A DNA stretch of 64,000 bases. It comes from Dendrolimus kikuchii. Lineage: Eukaryota > Arthropoda > Insecta > Lepidoptera > Lasiocampidae. Under the pieces are notes generated by a model. The model did not search any database. It was not told the origin of the DNA and saw nothing but the letters and a program-made list of their open reading frames with translations. The stretch is taken from positions 2,260,501 through 2,324,500 of the forward strand of contig JAHHIN020000030.1 in NCBI GenBank assembly GCA_019925095.2, in the 5' to 3' direction. Below are positions 56,498-64,000 of the stretch, in pieces (the stretch's first letter is position 1; each line of letters begins with the position of its first letter). The translations under genes and the position numbers were made by a program.

Positions 56498-58420
56498 ATG
56501 ACAAGTAATCTAAGCCTTAGTAATTATACAGCCAAGCCTATAAATCTTAGTGTAAACTGTTTAAACTACACAATACACATAATGAGAAAAGAGATAGTTC
56601 ACCTATTAAAAGTAGTGAATATAACAGACTCCATCCAAAGAGCTGCATTCAGATTTTTTTTTTGGCAAAGAAGTCAGATGTTGATTTCTGCCCTCTTGGA
56701 CCTCGGAGGTCTCAATTCGTATGTAATATATTGTAAAACATTTTATATTACAAATAAAGAGATTAATTAAAGTTAAGACATATTGGTTAGTGACAACAGA
56801 CGTTCAACAGGCATATTTTCACTTACCAATTGCTAAACCTCATCCGGACATTCCTCCGAGTGGTTTATAGCAAAAAATAATAAAAAATAGAAGATTTCCA
56901 GCAAATGTTTAGTTACACATTACAATAAGTAATTATATTAATTATATATAAAAGAGCAGGGGTTAAGATAACAGCTTATCATCTTACTATTACAATAACA
57001 CAAAAGATAGTTTGATTAATCTTAAGACAGCAAAGTAGTGGTCTATTTGTATACTAATTTTAAACCTTATTTATACAAACTTATAATATCATAAGTGTCT
57101 ATGCTATGAGACTGTGACATTCTGTAAGATGATAAAAGGTATCTCAATTGATGTTTAAAGACTGGAAACTCCCCTCTTTATTGCTCTTGTTTTGTGGCTT
57201 AACATTTGGCACAAAAATATTTGCTATTATAGCAAATTGGATTGCAGAAATCCTATAAACACCATATCCAGTTACTCTAGAATCAGTCAGGATGGAAGGT
57301 CCTTGATTCTCAGGTTGCAGAAACTCTGAGAATGTTGGATATGACGATGGCATATAAGTTATCAAAAAGCCTATCTTACAATCGCCATCATGTGAGCATT
57401 AAATCCCAGGTGTGATCAAATTATTTGCTCCTATGTCTAAGGTCTGTTTTCCTATTGTTATAACTGTCTGGGACACCAGGCAAGACAAAGTGAAATTGTC
57501 GTAAAAACCATAACAAAAATAACATTTCTGATTTCAAACATGTGGAATAGACATATTACTACTCCTAATGGGGTTATGACTAAATTGAGATTTTGCATAC
57601 TATGCAATTTTAAAGAATTGACTTCACAACCACTGTATGCAAATGTTATTAAAATTATTCAAACAGAACAGGCCAAGAGGGAATATCTAACCCTACTGTT
57701 TAGCAAAACCTGAAATAAAGTTGATCAAAGGAGAGCAGGGCTCAGAACCAGTGGTCAAATAGGTGTATTATTCAGTCTTTTGACCTCAAATTCAGGTTGA
57801 GGTGCTCAGCTAAACAAGATTTTGCTCACTGATTGGAAAGTGGGCCTGTTATCAATGCCTTGGAGTTCAAAGACGAAAGAGATGTATACTATGTTTGTAA
57901 CAATAAATAGTCAGTGTACGACTCAAAGAGGTGCATATTGTAATACATGGTGAGAAAAGGACATAATCCCTTGACCTAAAAAAGTAAGTAAATAAAGATG
58001 CTTACCAGATTGTCGAATCTCACAGAACAATGGAGCATAACTCTCTTTCTCTGCCACCTAGCTCTCGGGGAAGCTAAACTGAACAATAAGCCAGATTCAA
58101 ATGGTTCTAAAGTTCTGAAGTGGCTTCTTCTGCTCCAGGCCATGGAGGCTATGTTCAAAATTTGGAGCATCCAAGGCATGGACTTATTTTCATCAAAGTA
58201 TGTGATGAGTGGCCCCAGACAGGTGTGCTCATTTTTCTACAATGTATTCGGTAGAAATGAGACTTTCGGCTGGGCTTGGCAATTTTCCCCACCCAGCCTA
58301 ATAGAATACTGTCTTACTTGAACCAGGTTAAAGGAAATTTCCTTTTATTAATACCAGAATAGACCAAGGGCTTTCGGAGGCCAAACTTGAAAGCAAAGAT
58401 TATTAACAATTCTCATTTAA
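56498..58420 (+). pseudogene. Possible DIRS-like retroelement relic
   Basis: Short matches in order but in many frames: VTTDVQQAYFHLPIAKPHP near 56786..56845 (like the RT motif with catalytic Asp and AYF), then DLFSSKYVMSGPRQVCSFF and WQFSPPSLIEY at about 58181..58310, which resembles the RNase H end of DIRS elements. All frames hold many stops. No terminal repeats or recombinase was found. Assignment rests on pattern memory only. Confidence 0.4.
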
Positions 58421-58429
58421 GACAGGAGG

Positions 58430-59664
58430 AAGATCTCAGTAGATGGACAGACAGACAGATTGCCCCTTTTTGCTTAAAAAGTTAGAGTTTGAATGATCAA
58501 GTCTCTTACTGAATCACAAATGGCAAGACTTATCAAAGTAGTTGGCAGACACCTACTTAATAATACTTACCACTACAATTACTATATTTCTACAATAGAC
58601 ATTGCCAAAAATAAATTTTAAAAGGCTAACATATATTACTAGTTCTTAAGTTTTTTGAAATGGTGTAAATTAAAGTGTTTTCTATCTATCATATAATAAC
58701 ATTATCAGAGATGTAAAATGATCATCAAATACTTAACACCATTTCACTTGTTAAACCAGAAATTTAAAATGCTATTTGTCTAGAATAATAGCATTTCTAT
58801 TTGACAAAATTAAAATAAATAAATAAAATTATATATATATAAGTATATATAATTTCATATTAGTAGCTGGATAGTCACTACTATTACTTGCCTCAGGCTG
58901 TAGAATCTATGATCTGTTGACACCAGGACATCCCCAGACAATCAAAACAATTGGCTGGTAGCCACAACTTTGTTTAATAACAAGATTATAAATAAAATAA
59001 TAAGCAGTCTAGCTGGATGTTACGGAAACACCGAAATTATTGTTTTGTCCTGTAACACATGTTAAACATTTTATAACAGTATCTGAAAGGTCAAAAAGCC
59101 TAGATAGAGAATGAGTACAAGTTTATACATTTCTATCATTATCTTGAAAGATAAAAATTGCTTAAAGAACCATAATTACTGTTTTCAGAGACATTGTATA
59201 TAATATTTTTATTTACAATATACAATATAGTACTCTATAAAAAAAGGGGGGGGGGGGGAGAGATTAATACTACTCTACATATATACCTATTAGCTAGATG
59301 TTGATACAAGATGTTAGTTATAAAATGACCAGTACAAGAGATATTAGAGGAATCTTATAAGTATTGAAACATACAGATATTTCTATTAATGATATCAGAC
59401 CTAGTCAAGATTAGCTATAAGCTAATTTTAGTTGTTATTAAGGCTCTTTAGTTATGTTTACCTTTAGGTTTTCCATTTTTAATGGAAGATTCATAAGATA
59501 AGTTCTTTACCAAGGAACCTTGAGATCTTATCATCTAATCAACATTTTCTTTAAAATAATAATTGATTTCAGATAGGAGGATTATTATTTTTTCTTTCTT
59601 TATTGTACACAAAGTAGTTACATATAAAACTACAGAGAGTGGTGATGTACCCAAACAAGATTAA
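58430..59664. other. AT-rich, no gene seen; 13-G run
   Basis: A run of 13 G occurs at 59246..59258, next to A-rich sequence. A CTTTATTGTACAC short repeat starts at about 59598 and runs into the inverted-repeat arm. Confidence 0.45.
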
Positions 59665-60258
59665 CAACTCCAAATAGAGTTTTCTTCCAGCAAACCTAGG
59701 GAGACAGGGAGAGACTATTATCCATATAATAATATAAATCAATATTGTTGGAAATTGATAAATTGTGAGGTTATTAGTATTTTTTTTTTTTTCCTTCACA
59801 GACAAATTAAAATTCTTAAAGTAAATCGGATATACTTTGAGAAATATTTTAAATCTCTAATCATCATATGCATTGTATTACTTGTGTTTTCACCAGCAGA
59901 TAACAAACAGGTCTTCTAACAACACTGTGTGTCGACAGAGACACATAATATAACTGTTTTGCATTCCAACAAAACAGGTATTATGTGTTGACTGAGACAC
60001 ACAGTGTTGCAGCAAGTTTCTTGCTGGTGTGCTGAAGACCATATGAATTGACAGCTATCTCAAATCTGTCACATCAAGGAAAGAGATGTCATGCTGGTGA
60101 GTAAAAGAGAAAGGTATAAAATCATGATGAAATTGGTGAGTAATTATACTATAGATATTAAATAGTGGCAAATTATTACATGCTTTCTTCTAACAACACT
60201 GTGTGTCTCAGTCAACACATAATACCTGTTTTGTTGGAATGCAAAACAGTTATATTAT
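59665..60258 (+). repeat. Left arm of a long inverted repeat
   Basis: 594 bp, nearly identical to the inverse of 63407..64000. It contains a full ~90-bp palindromic unit (59918..60008, AACACTGTGTGTC ... GACACACAGTGTT) and a half unit at 60187..60258. The true outer end cannot be placed, as the partner runs off the window. Confidence 0.92.
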
Positions 60259-60334
60259 AGTAGCACTTTAACGCCTGCAAAGCTCAGTCTTTTTATGGAT
60301 AATTTATTTATAATATAGAGGACAGCACTTAGTA

Positions 60335-61606
60335 TTGATTTTTACAAAGTTAAACTTTAACGTACAAAAATATATTGCAGTTATTTACAATATGAAGATT
60401 TTGAAATGTATTTTTTGTTGTGACGAGTATCACTACGAATGCTTAAACATTCAACCTAATCAATATTCGTCTATAACGCAGGATTATAAAGCAAAATGGA
60501 AATGTCCCTCCTGCTGCAACGTAACACGACGCGTCCGCTCGAACTCAAATACACCAGCACGCTCGTCACAAACACAATCGTATAATGACACTTTGGATAT
60601 GTCTTGCGATGCACAAGTTCGTCCAATATCTCCGTGTGTACTCGAGCCAAGTCCAAAGGCAGCGCTAAATAATGCCAGCGTCACTCACGTTTCTGATGAA
60701 AATCTCCGTTTGCTCTCATACGAACTTAATAATACCCTCCAAGGGTGGAATAACGAAATGAGTGGTGTTATAGCACTTTTTAAAGAGAACATAAAGAGCA
60801 GCTTGCAGGATTGGAAATCTGAAATGGAAGAAAGTATGTCCAGATTTAATGAAAATATAAAAAGTACAATGATGGAAATTAAATAGGATCTCAAAACTCT
60901 ACGCAATGAGCAGGCAGGATTGAAGCAGTCGGTCACGCAGATATCATCTGAAGTATCTGACCTGCAAAGTTCAGTCCAATTTCACGCGCATGAGCAAAGT
61001 GAGTTAAAAAAACGAATCAAAGATCTCGATCGTAAGATTATTGAACAGCCCAGTACTTCTATCAGCCACCTCGAATTAAAGATCGATGCCTTAGAACAGC
61101 AAGCGAGACAGAATAACGTGGAGATATGTAATGTTCCGGAGAGGCGAGGAGAAGACCTTATAAAAATCTTGCTCTCTGTTACTGATGCCGTTGGATTTAC
61201 GTTCTGCCAAAAAGATATATTGTCAATTCACAGGGTTCCGCATGCCAAACAACAGAACAGCAGTCCTAAAAACATCATAGTCAAACTATCAACACGAATC
61301 ATTCGGGATAATTTGCTGACTGCATTTCGCAAGAAGAAGAACCTAAAGTCCGATCAAATTGGAATATCTGGCACACCCTATACTATATACATGAACGAAC
61401 ATTTAACTCTAAAAAATAAGCAATTATTTCGGAAGTGTAGAGAAACTGCTAAGCTTCATAATTACAAATATGTTTGGTCGAAAAATGCAACGATTCTCGT
61501 TCGTGAGCGAGACAATAGCCCAGCTTTTGTCATACGAACCGAAGATGATATACGCAAAATCAAACCTTGTACTGAAAAAACGTCTACACAAACTACTCTG
61601 CAGTAA
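60335..61606 (+). pseudogene. LINE ORF1 with PHD-like finger and coiled coil, amber stop
   Basis: One frame from 60335 to 61606 broken by a single TAG at 60884..60886. It begins within a PHD-type finger (CIFCCDEYHYECLN, then KWKCPSCC), the first zinc pair of which is missing. A coiled-coil stretch follows (about 180-260), then a basic C-terminal domain (PKNIIVKLSTRIIRDNLL, YMNEHLTLKNKQLFRKCR). This layout is typical of ORF1 of CR1/Jockey-like elements in insects, which bind element RNA. No good ATG is in an expected place. Confidence 0.75.
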
Positions 61607-62241
61607 TAAGCTTTGTATTCACTCCTCTATAAGGTCAAACCAACACAACTGTTACGCCATAATGTTACCTGACTTCGCTTTAATTATTATTCTAGTTGCA
61701 TCTATCTATCTTCTTTTCTTTTTTTTCCATAATATGTCAGTACAGTTACAACCTTATCTAATGTACAGTAAAATATTGAATACAACGCTTAATTATATCA
61801 GACGTCACATGACCATATGGTCTTCCATTTGTAATCTAAACTCAATTATAGTACTTATAATTTTAGCTAATGTCTATCACCTTGCTTATTTTTATAACTA
61901 TCATAATAATACAATTATGTACTTGGAATTTCTTAATATAATAATACTATATTTAATTAATTTTAAACAGCTGTTATTACACAAATATAATCATTTTATT
62001 AGTCACAATTCTCAAATAACAATTATAAATAAAATTAGGCTTCTTATTTATGTAATAAAGAATAAAAATAAAGTCCTATGGGCACAGTATATTTACAAAT
62101 ATAATATAAATACATTTCATATATACAAAAGAATAAAACAGTACAAATTCATAAAGAAACACATCCACTTCAATAGAAACTTCAAAATACAATTGTTTTC
62201 CCAAATCTTTTACATAATATTTTTATATACATCAGTACACA
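61607..62241 (+). other. AT-rich spacer between LINE ORF1 and ORF2
   Basis: About 640 bp, strongly AT-rich. A 259-codon open frame (61470..62249) crosses it; its Ile/Tyr/Asn/Leu-rich content reflects composition and is not taken as a gene. Confidence 0.5.
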
Positions 62242-63406
62242 GTGTTTAAACATAATTTGTCAGTATATTACCAAAATTGTAGGGGAATCAGAACTAAATT
62301 GCACACTATCTATATGGGAATTTTAGCTCATAACTATGATATCATAGTTCTTACAGAAACTTGGTTACAGGAGAATATATCGGACAATGAGTTCATTGAT
62401 GACCGGTACCAAGTTTTTAGATGTGATAGAGATCGGTTAAGTAGTGGACGGCGCGACGGCGGCGGCGTTCTGGTGGCGGTACGGCGGGATTTAGGTGCGG
62501 CGCCCCGCCGCACGCGCGTGTCATGTCCCACTGCCGTTGACGCGCCCCCCGCGGACTTCTCGCCCCTAGTCGACCAACTAATTATTGAAATACGTAGGCG
62601 CACTCATTGCACGGTTATATGTGCCGTATATATTCCTCCAAACTTAGACTCGGATACCTATTTAAAACACTTTGATTACTTATTATACACATTACAATCT
62701 GATGATTTAAATGAATTTATAGTATTAGGCGACTATAATTTGCCTTCGCTAGAATGGCGTGATAATGACACATATTTGGAACCCATAATAAAAAGTAATT
62801 ACAATTCATCCAACAAATACTTTATTAATTTTCTAAGTCAACTAAACTGTCACCAATACAATCATATTAGAAACTCAAATGACCGGATATTAGATTTCTT
62901 TATTACTAACATCGATAGGACCAAATTATCTCCAGCACCAGTATTTCTTGTTAATCCTGATCAAAATCACCCGCCTTTTTTTACACTTTTGACAATTACT
63001 AATCACTCTTCTCAAATAAAGCATAAACCCCTTGTACTATTTGAATTTAGTAAAATTAATAATTATGAACAGATTAACGCTGAATTATCGCAAATAAATT
63101 GGACCAAACTGTTTCTTAAACTTAAAGCAGAAGATGCAGTAACTGTATTTTATGAACACATATATTCTTTAATTAAAAAACATGTACCTATTAAAGTAAA
63201 ACATCATAAATCCTCAAAGTATCCGGTATGGTTTACGCGTTCTTTAATACACATCTTTAAAAACAAGAATACCGCGTGGATAAAATGGAAAAAATATCAT
63301 AATGAATCTGATTATGAATTATTCTCACTTTTTAGAAACCGCTTTAAAGTACAGTCAAAATTGTGTTACAAGAGCTATATGAACTTAGTCGAAGATAGTA
63401 TCCGTC
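62242..63406 (+). pseudogene. LINE ORF2, endonuclease domain only
   Basis: About 388 residues of an APE-like endonuclease and the start of the linker: YYQNCRGIRTK, LTETWL, VLGDYNLPSLEW and DRILDFFITN. The frame starts at a GTG, so the initiator is uncertain. At 63407 it runs into the right arm and stops 16 codons later. There is no reverse transcriptase. 62447..62574 is a GC-rich stretch coding an Arg/Ala/Gly-rich insert in an otherwise AT-rich domain. Confidence 0.8.
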
Positions 63407-64000
63407 ATAATATAACTGTTTTGCATTCCAACAAAACAGGTATTATGTGTTGACTGAGACACACAGTGTTGTTAGAAGAAAGCATGTAATAATTTGCCAC
63501 TATTTAATATCTATAGTATAATTACTCACCAATTTCATCATGATTTTATACCTTTCTCTTTTACTCACCAGCATGGCATCTCTTTCCTTGTTGTGACAGA
63601 TTTGAGATAGCTGTCAATTCATATGGTCTTCAGCACACCAGCAAGAAACTTGCTGCAACACTGTGTGTCTCAGTCAACACATAATACCTGTTTTGTTGGA
63701 ATGCAAAACAGTTATATTATGTGTCTCTGTCGACACACAGTGTTGTTAGAAGACCTGTTTGTTATCTGCTGGTGAAAACACAAGTAATACAATGCATATG
63801 ATGATTAGAGATTTAAAATATTTCTCAAAGTATATCCGATTTACTTTAAGAATTTTAATTTGTCTGTGAAGGAAAAAAAAAAAAATACTAATAACCTCAC
63901 AATTTATCAATTTCCAACAATATTGATTTATATTATTATATGGATAATAGTCTCTCCCTGTCTCCCTAGGTTTGCTGGAAGAAAACTCTATTTGGAGTTG
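63407..64000 (-). repeat. Right arm of the long inverted repeat (to window end)
   Basis: Inverse of 59665..60258. It contains the half unit (63407..63475), the sequence between, and the full palindromic unit (63657..63750). Confidence 0.92.

Larger units (their letters stand above)
60259..63406 (+). mobile_element. LINE fragment (ORF1 plus endonuclease) inside inverted arms
   Basis: 3148 bp. ORF1 lacks its N-terminus and ORF2 stops after the endonuclease where the right arm begins. Loss of the 3' part is unusual: LINEs normally lose the 5' end. Confidence 0.8.

Noticed and set aside
61470..62249. 259-codon hydrophobic-looking ORF
   Set aside because: It starts inside LINE ORF1 in another frame and covers an AT-rich spacer; the Ile/Tyr/Asn bias reflects composition.

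Overview
The window reads as AT-rich, repeat-dense nuclear DNA of an insect, most likely a moth or butterfly. Spliced genes with GT-AG introns, THAP-domain genes, I-like, R1-like and Jockey/CR1-like LINE pieces, two Ty3/gypsy elements and many short retroposons occur together. The lineage is inferred from repeat style; no species can be named.

Three host loci can be assembled by joining exons across introns. (1) + strand 2348..7782: four phase-1-linked exons encode a 193-residue PCLAF/PAF15-like PCNA-binding protein with a histone-H3-like N-terminus, a PIP box and a KEN box. (2) - strand 40708..35598: seven exons encode at least 572 residues of an unrecognised single-pass membrane glycoprotein; its first exon was not located securely. 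(3) - strand 29264..26337: a THAP-domain gene whose first intron holds a foldback transposon; at least one exon is missing from the model. A second THAP locus is a broken pseudogene present twice, at the window start and at 51274..52527, inside a direct duplication of about 2.2 kb.

Most of the rest is mobile DNA. 8467..13850 is an I-like LINE with both ORFs open. 14056..23771 is a second, inverted and broken copy of the same family, disrupted by a Ty3/gypsy element (17727..about 22090) and an R1-like 3' fragment. 23792..25936 holds a nested TA-flanked MITE, two adjacent perfect hairpins and a 5'-truncated R1-like insertion with a 9-bp target duplication. 40864..47822 holds a decayed Ty3/gypsy element with nearly identical LTRs, plus a third LTR in inverted orientation that makes a 1.2-kb palindrome. 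54021..55839 is the second, inverted copy of the foldback transposon. 56498..58420 looks like a decayed DIRS-like element. 59665..64000 is a LINE fragment (ORF1 plus endonuclease, no reverse transcriptase) enclosed by inverted repeats of at least 594 bp that run off the window.

The host genes share no visible pathway. The window is best read as three small genes whose introns and flanks are filled by successive, partly nested insertions.
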